NCBI GenBank assembly: GCA_014534295.1 | Contig: JACVRU010000088.1 | Coordinates: 1-7,762 of the forward strand | Direction of reading: 5' to 3' | DNA length: 7,762 nucleotides | From: Thermoleophilia bacterium | GTDB lineage: Bacteria > Actinomycetota > Thermoleophilia > Gaiellales > Gaiellaceae | Shown here: positions 1 through 5,622 of the stretch, one piece after another | How positions within the stretch are numbered: position 1 is the stretch's first letter | Layout: every line of letters begins with the position of its first letter | Translations under genes and position numbers: made by a program | Notes under the pieces: generated by a model | The model's input: only the letters and a program-made list of their open reading frames with translations | The model's database searches: none | What the model was told of the DNA's origin: nothing

Positions 1-822
1 GAAGATGTTGTACGACTGGAGCTCGGCGCAGGCGCTGACGGGCTCGCGCTCGGCCTCCTCCCAGTATCCGCCGAGCCAGAGGATGTCGGAGCGCTTGACG
101 CGGCCGGCGCCCGGCAAGCCGTGGGCGTTCACCGAGTCCGCCAGGCGGACGGCGGCGTCCGTCCACTGGCGAGCGCGCTCGAAGTCGCCGATCCCCTGGG
201 TGCCGGAGATCGTCATGCAGTAGACGACGCAGGCCGAGAACGGCTCGAGCTCGCCCGAGAGCGCTGACGTCGAAGCCTCGTCGAGCAGCGCGAGTCCGCG
301 GTCGAGCTCGCCCTTGTAGAGGAGGGCAGCACCCTGGGCGACGAGCGCGAGCGCCTGGATGTCGGCGTCGCCGAAGCGGCTGCCGATCTCGAACGCCCGC
401 TCGGCGTGCGCGAGCTCCTCGTCGATCTTGCCGAGCGTCTCCGCCTGCATCGCGTGGGCGAGCGCGGCCAAACCGTGCTCGAGCGCCTCCGGTTCCTCCG
501 CGAGCAGTCGGTCCCCCTTCGCGAGCCAGCCGTTCGCGAGCGGCACGACCCCCTTCATCATGTAGTCGAAGCACAGCCGAACGGCCGCTCGGGCAGCCCG
601 CAGTCGGTTGTCGGCTCCCAGGTTCTCCCTGAAGACCCGCTCGCGGAGCGTGAGTGCTTCCTCGAGCCGGCCACTGAAGTAAGCGGCGTCGGCGAGCTGC
701 TCGACGTCGTCCGCGCCGAGCGGGCCATCGGCGCTCGAAAAGAGTTCGTAGGCCTCGTTCCAGGCCTGCTGGCGAACTGCCTCCCGAGCAGCCGCGATCG
801 GGTCGTCGACGACCTGGGCCAT
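1..822 (-). CDS. TPR-repeat protein, probable transcriptional-regulator N-terminal part (partial, runs off left edge)
   Basis: The minus strand is open without a stop from an ATG at 822 to the window edge, giving 274 residues starting MAQVVDDPIAAAREAVRQQ. The sequence is almost wholly helical, with tetratricopeptide-like pairs: WNEAYELFSSADG (21-33), DVEQLADAAYFSGRLEEALTL (39-59), about 130-163, about 171-204 and 207-230. The segments AYFSGRLEEALTLRERVF, DYMMKGVVPLANGWLAKGDRLL and GDADIQALALVAQGAALLYKGEL resemble a large actinobacterial family of TPR proteins that often end in a LuxR-type helix-turn-helix or sit beside adenylate-cyclase-type regulators. That C-terminal part lies outside the window, so DNA binding is inferred, not seen. 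An in-frame GTG at 840 is an alternative start: a GGAGG (847-843) lies only 2 nt from the GTG and 20 nt from the ATG, so neither start is well served. An in-frame TAG at 858 blocks anything longer. It is divergent from valS. Confidence 0.82.
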   Translation of the reverse strand, partial: MAQVVDDPIAAAREAVRQQAWNEAYELFSSADGPLGADDVEQLADAAYFSGRLEEALTLRERVFRENLGADNRLRAARAAVRLCFDYMMKGVVPLANGWLAKGDRLLAEEPEALEHGLAALAHAMQAETLGKIDEELAHAERAFEIGSRFGDADIQALALVAQGAALLYKGELDRGLALLDEASTSALSGELEPFSACVVYCMTISGTQGIGDFERARQWTDAAVRLADSVNAHGLPGAGRVKRSDILWLGGYWEEAEREPVSACAELQSYNIF

Positions 823-831
823 GCGATCGCA

Positions 832-862
832 TTGTCGCACAACCTCCGGAAATGCCTATACT
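832..862 (+). promoter_or_regulatory. Probable promoter for the valS operon
   Basis: TATACT at 857-862 is a near-perfect sigma-70-type -10 hexamer in otherwise very GC-rich DNA. TTGTCG at 832-837 is a possible -35, but the spacer is 19 nt, longer than the usual 17. Transcription would start near 869, leaving a leader of about 25 nt before the valS ATG. The opposite strand reads TATAGG at 860-855, a weaker -10 for the divergent TPR gene, so the AT-rich core may serve both directions. There is no clear operator repeat in the 71-nt gap. The -10 is seen; its use is inferred. Confidence 0.5.
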
Positions 863-893
863 CGGGCCATAGTCGCTGACTGACCGCACCGGG

Positions 894-3299
894 ATGGAAC
901 CTCTCTATCGGCCCGAGGGCGTCGAGCAGCGGTGGCAGGAGACCTGGGAGGCCGAGGGCCTCTATGCCGCGCCCGCCGACGACGACCGCCCGACCTACGT
1001 CGACGCGCATCCGCCGCCGAACGTCACGGGCGGGCTGCACATGGGCCACGCGATGGGGCTCACGCTCGCCGACGCGCTCGTCCGCTGGAAGCGGATGCAG
1101 GGTTGCAACTGCCTCTTCCAGCCCGGCTACGACCACGCGGGCATCGCGACGCAGTATCAGGTCGAGCGGGCGCTCGAGGCGGAGGGCCGCTCGCGCCAGG
1201 AGGTCGGGCGGGAGGAGTTCGTCGAGCTCGTCTGGGACTGGCTCCGACGCTACGGCCAGACGATCATGACCCAGTTCCGCCGACTGGGCGCCTCGATGGA
1301 CTACTCGCGCGAGCGGATGACGATGGACGAGGGCTACACCCGCGCCGTCATGCGCCACTTCGTCCATCTCTGGGAGCGCGGCTGGCTCTACCGCGCGAAC
1401 CGAATCGCGAACTGGTGCCCCTACCACCGCTCCTCGCTCTCGGACCTCGAGCTCGAGCACGTGGAGGTGGACGACGAGCTCGTCCACCTCCGCTACCCGC
1501 TCGCCGAGGGTAGTGGGCACGTGACGATCGCGACCGTGCGGCCGGCGACGATCCTCGCCGACGTCGCGGTCGCCGTGCATCCCGGGGACGAGCGCTACCG
1601 CGGGCTCGTGGGGCGCCAGGTCGTCGTCCCCTACGTCGGGCGGCGCGTACCGGTGATCGCCGACGAACGCGTCGAGCCGGAGTTCGGGACGGGCGCGCTC
1701 AAGGTCACACCCGGGCACGACCCGCTCGACTTCGAGCTCGGCCGGGACCACGGCCTCGCCGAGCCGATGGTGATCGGCCCGGACGGCCTGATGAGCGAGG
1801 CGGCCGGCGACCTGGCCGGGATGACGCAGGAGGAGGCGGGCGAGCGCGTGCTCGCCTGGTGCGAGGAGCGGGGGCAGCTCGAGCGGCGGGAGCCTTACCG
1901 CCACACGATCTCGCGGTGCGAGCGCTGCCACAGCCGGATCGAGCCCCTGATCTCCCTCCAGTGGTGGTGCCGCATGGACGAGTACACGCGGGCGGCGCTG
2001 GCGGCGCTGAAGGAGCGGCGCGTCCGTTACCACCCCGAGTCGCAGCACCGCTACGCGACCGACTCGCTCGAGCACGCGCCCGACTGGAACATCTCGCGGC
2101 AGATCTGGTGGGGCCACCAGCTCCCGGTCTGGTACTGCCCCGACGAGCACGTCACGGTCGCGGAGACCGAGCCGGACGCGTGCGCGGAGTGCGGCTCGGC
2201 CGAGCTTCGCCGCGAGGAGGACGTGCTCGATACCTGGTTCTCCTCGGCGCTCTGGCCCTTCGCGACGCTCGGCTGGCCCGACGACACGCCCGACCTGCGC
2301 CGCTTCTACCCCGGCGACTTCAACATCACCGCCCGGGAGATCATCCGCCTCTGGGAGAACAGGATGATCTTCGCCGGGGTCGAGCTGATGGGCGAGATCC
2401 CGTTCCGGGACGTGATCATCTACTCGACGGTGCTCGCGGCCGACGGCCGGCGGATGTCGAAGTCGCTCGGCACCGGCATCGACCCGATGGAGTTCATCGC
2501 CGAGCACGGGGCGGACGCCACCCGCTACGGCGTGCTGAAGATGTCATCCGCCCAGGACGTCCGCTTCTCCGCCGGCGCGATCGAGGAGGGCCGCCGGCTC
2601 GCGAACAAGCTCTGGAACGTGTCGCGCCTGATCCTGACGAACACCGAGGGCGTCGAGCCGGGCCTGCGGCCGCGCGACCTCGAGGAGCACTGGATCGCGG
2701 CGCGGCTCGAGGCGGTGCGCCGCGAGGTGGAGCAGGAGCTCGGCTCCTTCCAGTTCGCCCGGGTGGCGCGAGCGCTCTACCACGTGACCTTCGACGACTT
2801 CTGCGACTGGTACGCGGAGGCGATCAAGCCGCGGCTGTACGAGCGCGACGCCGATGCGCAGGCGACCGCGCTCGCGGCGCTCGAGCGGCTTCTGAAGCTG
2901 CTCCACCCGGCGCTGCCGCACGTGACCGAGGAGATCTGGTCGAACCTCCCCGCGCGCGAGACGCGGCTGATCGTCTCTCCGTGGCCCGATCCGCTCGAGG
3001 TCGACGTCGACCCGCAGGCGATCGAGAGCGCCCAGCTCGCCGCCCGCATCTACCGGCGCAGCCGGGTGCGGATCAAGCTCTCCGGGGAAGCCGCGCGCCT
3101 CTTCGAGACGGTCGTCCGGCCCTCCGAGGACCACGGCGACGCCGAGGCCGAGATCGAGCGCGTGCGGGCCGAGATCGCGCGGGCCGAGCGGATGCTCGGA
3201 GACGAGCGGTTCGTCGGCAACGCTCCGGCCGAGGTGGTCGAGGGCGAGCGGGCGAAGCTCGAGCAGTACAGGGCCGAGCTTGAAGCGCTCGGCGGCTGA
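894..3299 (+). CDS. valS: Valyl-tRNA synthetase (valine--tRNA ligase)
   Basis: Cytosolic class Ia aminoacyl-tRNA synthetase that charges tRNA-Val with valine and hydrolyses mischarged Thr-tRNA. 801 residues. The HIGH-type motif is PPPNVTGGLHMGHA (40-53) and the KMSKS loop is GRRMSKSLG (518-526), with Arg in the first loop position. The CP1 editing domain lies at about 205-340; K270, T272, D276 and D279 in LKVTPGHDPLDFE match the known editing-pocket residues of Thermus ValRS. Zinc-ligand clusters are WCPYH (174-178), RCERC (341-345) and WYCPDEH with ACAEC (413-433). NISRQIWWGHQLPVWY and EDVLDTWFSSALWPF are family hallmarks. The anticodon-binding domain runs from about 595 to 700, and a short C-terminal coiled coil with the ERFVGNAPAEVVEGERAKLE signature (771-790) ends the protein. 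It is shorter than the usual 850-900 residues, mainly between the last two parts. ATG 894 fits the family N-terminus; the leader has no Shine-Dalgarno. First gene of an overlapping operon. Confidence 0.98.
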   Translation: MEPLYRPEGVEQRWQETWEAEGLYAAPADDDRPTYVDAHPPPNVTGGLHMGHAMGLTLADALVRWKRMQGCNCLFQPGYDHAGIATQYQVERALEAEGRSRQEVGREEFVELVWDWLRRYGQTIMTQFRRLGASMDYSRERMTMDEGYTRAVMRHFVHLWERGWLYRANRIANWCPYHRSSLSDLELEHVEVDDELVHLRYPLAEGSGHVTIATVRPATILADVAVAVHPGDERYRGLVGRQVVVPYVGRRVPVIADERVEPEFGTGALKVTPGHDPLDFELGRDHGLAEPMVIGPDGLMSEAAGDLAGMTQEEAGERVLAWCEERGQLERREPYRHTISRCERCHSRIEPLISLQWWCRMDEYTRAALAALKERRVRYHPESQHRYATDSLEHAPDWNISRQIWWGHQLPVWYCPDEHVTVAETEPDACAECGSAELRREEDVLDTWFSSALWPFATLGWPDDTPDLRRFYPGDFNITAREIIRLWENRMIFAGVELMGEIPFRDVIIYSTVLAADGRRMSKSLGTGIDPMEFIAEHGADATRYGVLKMSSAQDVRFSAGAIEEGRRLANKLWNVSRLILTNTEGVEPGLRPRDLEEHWIAARLEAVRREVEQELGSFQFARVARALYHVTFDDFCDWYAEAIKPRLYERDADAQATALAALERLLKLLHPALPHVTEEIWSNLPARETRLIVSPWPDPLEVDVDPQAIESAQLAARIYRRSRVRIKLSGEAARLFETVVRPSEDHGDAEAEIERVRAEIARAERMLGDERFVGNAPAEVVEGERAKLEQYRAELEALGG

Positions 3300-4368
3300 G
3301 TGGCTCGAGTCGCTCTCGCCCTGGCCCGAGGAGTTCGGGCTCGACCGCATGCGCGCGCTGCTCGCCGAGCTCGGCGACCCGCAGCTTCGCTTCCCGTCCA
3401 TCCACGTCGTCGGTACGAACGGCAAGTCGACGACCACGCTGATGACGGAGGCGATCCTGCGCGGCGAGGGCGTCCGCGCGGGCGCGACGATCTCGCCGCA
3501 CGTCCGCTCCTGGAGCGAGCGGATTACCGTCGGGAACTTCGAGCGGGCCGTCGAGCGGGTGCGGCCGGCTGCGGAGCGGCTCGGCGCGACGCAGTTCGAG
3601 GCCGTGACCGCGGCGGCGTTCTCCGAGCTGGCCGAGGTCGGCGTGGAGGCGGCGGTGGTCGAGGCCGGGCTCGGCGGCCGGCTCGACGCCACGAACGTCG
3701 TCGACGCGCCGGTCGTCGTCCTGACGAACGTGGCTCTGGAGCACACCGACGTGCTCGGGTCGACGCGCGAGGAGATCGCGGTCGAGAAGCTGGCCGTCGT
3801 TCGGCCGGGCGCGACGCTCGTGCTCTGCGAGCCCGAGTGGGGGCGCCTGGCCGACGCGCGGGTCGAGCTTGTCTCCTGCTCGAACCTCGCGCTCGCCTCC
3901 GCGGCGGCTCAGGCGCTCCTCGGACGCCCGGTCGACCCCTCGCCGGCCGAGACCCTGCGGCCGCCGGGGCGCCTCGAGCGGCGCTCCGAGCGCCCGCTGG
4001 AGATCTGGGACGGCGCGCACAACCTCGCCGGCCTCGGCTGGCTGCTCGCCCGCCTGCCCGACCGGCGCTACGTCGCGGTCGTCTCGATCCTCCGCGACAA
4101 GGACGCGGAGCGCATGCTCGCCGCGCTGGGCGCGATCGCCGACCGCATCGTCGCGACCCGCTCGAGCAATCCGCGCGCACTCCCCGCCGAGGAGCTGGCC
4201 GCGCTCGCGCGCGTGCCGGTCGAGGCAGTCGACGACCCGGTCGGGGCGCTCGCCCGCGCCCGCGCGCTCGCCGGAGCGGACGGCGCCGTTCTCGTCACCG
4301 GGTCGCTCTACCTCCTGCAAGATCTGGCCGTCGGCGCCGACACGTACGATGCCCTCGAGACGTGGTGA
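3280..4368 (+). CDS. folC: Folylpolyglutamate synthase / dihydrofolate synthase (FolC), TTG start
   Basis: Cytosolic Mur-ligase-superfamily enzyme that adds glutamate, with ATP, to dihydropteroate and/or to reduced folates. 362 residues. The P-loop is HVVGTNGKSTTTLMTEAIL (42-60), and other family marks are SPHVRSWSERI (72-82), TQFEAVTAAAF (104-114), EAGLGGRLDATNV (128-140), NVALEHTDVLGST (150-161), AVEK (167-170), PPGRLE (228-233), DGAHN (244-248) and VTGSLYLL (339-346). The start is a TTG at 3280 inside valS (20-nt overlap). The next in-frame ATG, at 3349, would remove the conserved first helix EWLESL...FGLDRM, so TTG is preferred. The protein is short for FolC (usually about 410-450); the region between residues 182 and 212, where the family normally has a longer segment with an HQ.xNA motif, is reduced. 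Translation is probably coupled to valS. Confidence 0.95.
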   Translation: MKRSAAEWLESLSPWPEEFGLDRMRALLAELGDPQLRFPSIHVVGTNGKSTTTLMTEAILRGEGVRAGATISPHVRSWSERITVGNFERAVERVRPAAERLGATQFEAVTAAAFSELAEVGVEAAVVEAGLGGRLDATNVVDAPVVVLTNVALEHTDVLGSTREEIAVEKLAVVRPGATLVLCEPEWGRLADARVELVSCSNLALASAAAQALLGRPVDPSPAETLRPPGRLERRSERPLEIWDGAHNLAGLGWLLARLPDRRYVAVVSILRDKDAERMLAALGAIADRIVATRSSNPRALPAEELAALARVPVEAVDDPVGALARARALAGADGAVLVTGSLYLLQDLAVGADTYDALETW

Positions 4369-4465
4369 ACAGCTCAGCGTCTTCGCCTTTGCGACCGCCG
4401 TCGTGGCGGCGCTCGTCGCGCTCGCGTTTGCCGCGGGGTACTTGATCGGAAAGATGCTCCTATGA
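4349..4465 (+). CDS. Single-span membrane microprotein, 38 residues, unknown function
   Basis: ATG at 4349 opens a 38-codon frame ending at TGA 4463-4465. The product begins MPSRRGEQLS, continues with an uninterrupted hydrophobic stretch (about residues 11-32, VFAFATAVVAALVALAFAAG) and ends YLIGKMLL. This is one transmembrane helix with a positive N-terminus (R4, R5), which by the positive-inside rule predicts N-in topology. It overlaps the folC end by 20 nt, and its stop overlaps the ATG of the next gene in an ATGA (4462-4465), a classical translational-coupling arrangement. No Shine-Dalgarno precedes it, so translation would depend on ribosomes finishing folC. The frame could be an accident, but the hydrophobic composition, the ATGA junction and the otherwise unfilled gap of about 90 nt between folC and the next gene favour a real gene. 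No family recognised. Confidence 0.6.
   Translation: MPSRRGEQLSVFAFATAVVAALVALAFAAGYLIGKMLL
4448..4453 (+). promoter_or_regulatory. Ribosome binding site of the zinc-ribbon gene
   Basis: GGAAAG lies 8 nt upstream of the ATG at 4462, inside the coding sequence of the 38-residue microprotein. It is the only reasonable Shine-Dalgarno-like sequence at a good distance from any start in this window, and it supports ATG 4462 as the start of the downstream gene. Confidence 0.45.
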
Positions 4466-5037
4466 CTTCCTGGGTGCTCGCGCAGCAGAACGACGACCTC
4501 TTCGGGGGCGTCAGCGACTTCTTCGACTCGACGACGTGGCACCTGATCCGCAACCTGACGATCTTCTTCGTCTTCGTCTTCTGGCTGGCGACGGTCTTCT
4601 GGGTCTACAAGGACGCCCGCCGGCGGATCGCCGACCCGTGGCTCGTCGGGGTCGCCACGGTGCTGGGCGCGGTGCCGCCGTTCCTCGGGCCGATCGTCTA
4701 CCTCTTCTTCCGGCCGCCGGAATACCTGGAGGACGTGCGCGAGCGCGAGCTCGAGATCAAGGCGATGGAGGAGCGGCTCGCCGCGCGCGACCTGCGCTGT
4801 CCCGTCTGCCGTGCGGAGGTCGAGCCGGGCTTCCTCATCTGCCCGGTGTGCACGACGAAGCTGAAGCAGTCGTGTATCAACTGCAGGGCGCCGCTCGAGG
4901 CGCTGTGGCAGATCTGCCCCTATTGCGAGACGCCCGTCGACGCCCCGACCGCCGTGCGGCGCGCGGACACGTGGGAGGAGCAGTCCCGCGCGGCGGGCGC
5001 TAGCGCAGCTCGGCGGCGAAAACGGCCAAGTCCCTGA
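4462..5037 (+). CDS. Two-span membrane protein with cytosolic double zinc ribbon
   Basis: 191 residues. An N-terminal segment (1-30) is followed by two hydrophobic spans: NLTIFFVFVFWLATVFWVY (31-49) and about 61-83 (LVGVATVLGAVPPFLGPIVY then LFF). The loop between them, KDARRRIADP (50-59), is strongly basic, so it should be cytosolic, which would put both termini outside by that rule; but a zinc-ribbon tail suggests a cytosolic C-terminus, so the topology is uncertain. A charged helix, EYLEDVRERELEIKAMEERL (87-106), leads to two CxxC...CxxC zinc ribbons: C113/C116/C127/C130 and C138/C141/C152/C155. The tail is basic (ARRRKRPSP). This fits the double-zinc-ribbon (DZR-like) class; its molecular function is unknown to me. 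Treble-clef/ribbon pairs of this type usually bind protein or nucleic acid. It follows the microprotein with an ATGA overlap and its 3' end overlaps the convergent methyltransferase by 38 nt. Confidence 0.88.
   Translation: MTSWVLAQQNDDLFGGVSDFFDSTTWHLIRNLTIFFVFVFWLATVFWVYKDARRRIADPWLVGVATVLGAVPPFLGPIVYLFFRPPEYLEDVRERELEIKAMEERLAARDLRCPVCRAEVEPGFLICPVCTTKLKQSCINCRAPLEALWQICPYCETPVDAPTAVRRADTWEEQSRAAGASAARRRKRPSP
4997..5006. other. Perfect 10-bp palindrome at a convergent gene end
   Basis: GCGCTAGCGC is perfectly self-complementary and contains the stop codon of the minus-strand methyltransferase. It has no loop and no T-run after it on either strand, so it is not an intrinsic terminator by the usual criteria. 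I see no convincing terminator elsewhere in the convergent overlap. Confidence 0.3.
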
Positions 5038-5587
5038 GCGACCAGGTCATCCGCGCGTCGAACCCGGCCTCCCCGAGCCAAGCCACCTGATCGGCCGCGG
5101 AGTCGGGCCGGTCGAAATCCGGCGTCAGCGGGACGACCGCCTCCGCCGGGTCCTCGGGGACGACCACGTCGGCGAGCACGAAGCGTCCCGCCGGACGGAG
5201 CACGCCGGCGACCCGCCCGAAGAGGTCGCGCTTGCCCTCGCCGTCGAGGTGGTGGACGGCGAGGGCGGAGAAGACGAGGTCGTACGGGCCGGGCGGGAGG
5301 GGGTCTTCGAGCCGCGCGACGATCAGCGCCGGCTCTGCGCCGAGCTTGGCCCGGCCCGCGGCGAGCATGTAGGGGCTGACGTCGACCCCCGTCAGGCGCG
5401 CCCTGGGGTAGAGCCCCAGGATGCGCTCGGCGGTCTCGCCGGTACCGGTGCCGAGGTCGAGGACGTCCTCCACGACCGGGAGGCCGGCGGCGGCGCGGCC
5501 GGCCTGTTCCTGGAGCTCGTCGTAGCCGGGCACGTCGGCGTGCATGAGCTCGAGGTACCGGTCCGGGTCGAAGTGGAACTGCCCCAC
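5000..5587 (-). CDS. Class I SAM-dependent methyltransferase, 195 residues, GTG start
   Basis: Rossmann-fold methyltransferase, substrate unknown. Motif I is DVLDLGTGTGETAERIL (41-57), the ribose-binding acidic residue is in TGVDVSPYML (66-75), motif II is PYDLVFSALAVHHL (101-114), and a post-II strand RFVLADVVVP (135-144) follows. The ending AWLGEAGFDARMTWSLRDLA is typical of small-molecule methyltransferases. The start is a GTG at 5587, giving MGQFHFDPDRYLELM; no in-frame ATG occurs before residue 15, and the FDPDRYLELM segment is a recognisable N-terminus of similar actinobacterial proteins. It is transcribed against its neighbours, between the zinc-ribbon gene (38-nt tail overlap) and ndk (24-nt gap). 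A well-formed promoter lies immediately upstream, so the mRNA may be leaderless. The inverted position suggests insertion into an older collinear operon. Confidence 0.9.
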   Translation of the reverse strand: MGQFHFDPDRYLELMHADVPGYDELQEQAGRAAAGLPVVEDVLDLGTGTGETAERILGLYPRARLTGVDVSPYMLAAGRAKLGAEPALIVARLEDPLPPGPYDLVFSALAVHHLDGEGKRDLFGRVAGVLRPAGRFVLADVVVPEDPAEAVVPLTPDFDRPDSAADQVAWLGEAGFDARMTWSLRDLAVFAAELR

Positions 5588-5593
5588 GGCGCA

Positions 5594-5622
5594 AGTAAAC
5601 TCGCGCCTCGCATGGCTGTCGA
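5594..5622 (-). promoter_or_regulatory. Probable leaderless promoter of the methyltransferase
   Basis: Read on the minus strand, TCGACA (5622-5617) and TTTACT (5599-5594) are separated by exactly 17 nt. The -10 ends 6 nt before the GTG start codon at 5587, so transcription would begin at or next to the G of GTG. There is no Shine-Dalgarno, which agrees with a leaderless message, a common mode in actinobacteria. The hexamers and spacing are seen; the start point is inferred. The -35 lies inside the ndk coding start. Confidence 0.5.
5596..5601 (+). promoter_or_regulatory. Probable -10 element for ndk-methyltransferase-maf
   Basis: TAAACT lies 10 nt before the ndk ATG and overlaps the -10 of the opposite gene (AGTAAACT read forward, AGTTTACT in reverse). 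Transcription would start about 3-4 nt before the ATG, an almost leaderless message, in keeping with the absence of a Shine-Dalgarno. I find no good -35 at 16-18 nt. Since the methyltransferase upstream is reversed, ndk needs its own promoter or read-through from the zinc-ribbon gene across the antisense gene. Confidence 0.4.

Noticed and set aside
868..870. In-frame minus-strand ATG as a longer start for the TPR gene
   Set aside because: An in-frame TAG at 858-856 follows after four codons.
406..879. Plus-strand open frame opposite the TPR gene
   Set aside because: The minus strand gives a coherent TPR protein of a known family; the plus frame has no motif and would end inside the valS promoter region.
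558..2507. Long minus-strand open frame (about 650 codons) opposite valS
   Set aside because: It lies wholly antisense to an unmistakable ValRS and to part of the TPR gene. Its product is a low-complexity R/P/A/V/D-rich string with no motif, as expected when GC-rich codons remove stops from the opposite strand.
1859..3283. Plus-strand open frame in a second phase within valS
   Set aside because: It is an out-of-frame reading of valS with an Arg/Ala/Pro-rich product and no recognisable domain.
3073..4542. Long minus-strand open frame (about 490 codons) opposite folC
   Set aside because: It is antisense to folC, the microprotein and the end of valS; the product is arginine-rich and motif-free. 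Composition artefact.
4985..5045. Intrinsic terminator between the convergent genes
   Set aside because: Only a loopless 10-bp palindrome is present, with no T-tract on either strand.
5249..5611. N-terminal extension of ndk by about 120 residues
   Set aside because: The frame is open, but it is antisense to the methyltransferase, has no homology to anything I recognise, and Ndk normally starts exactly at the ATG at 5612.
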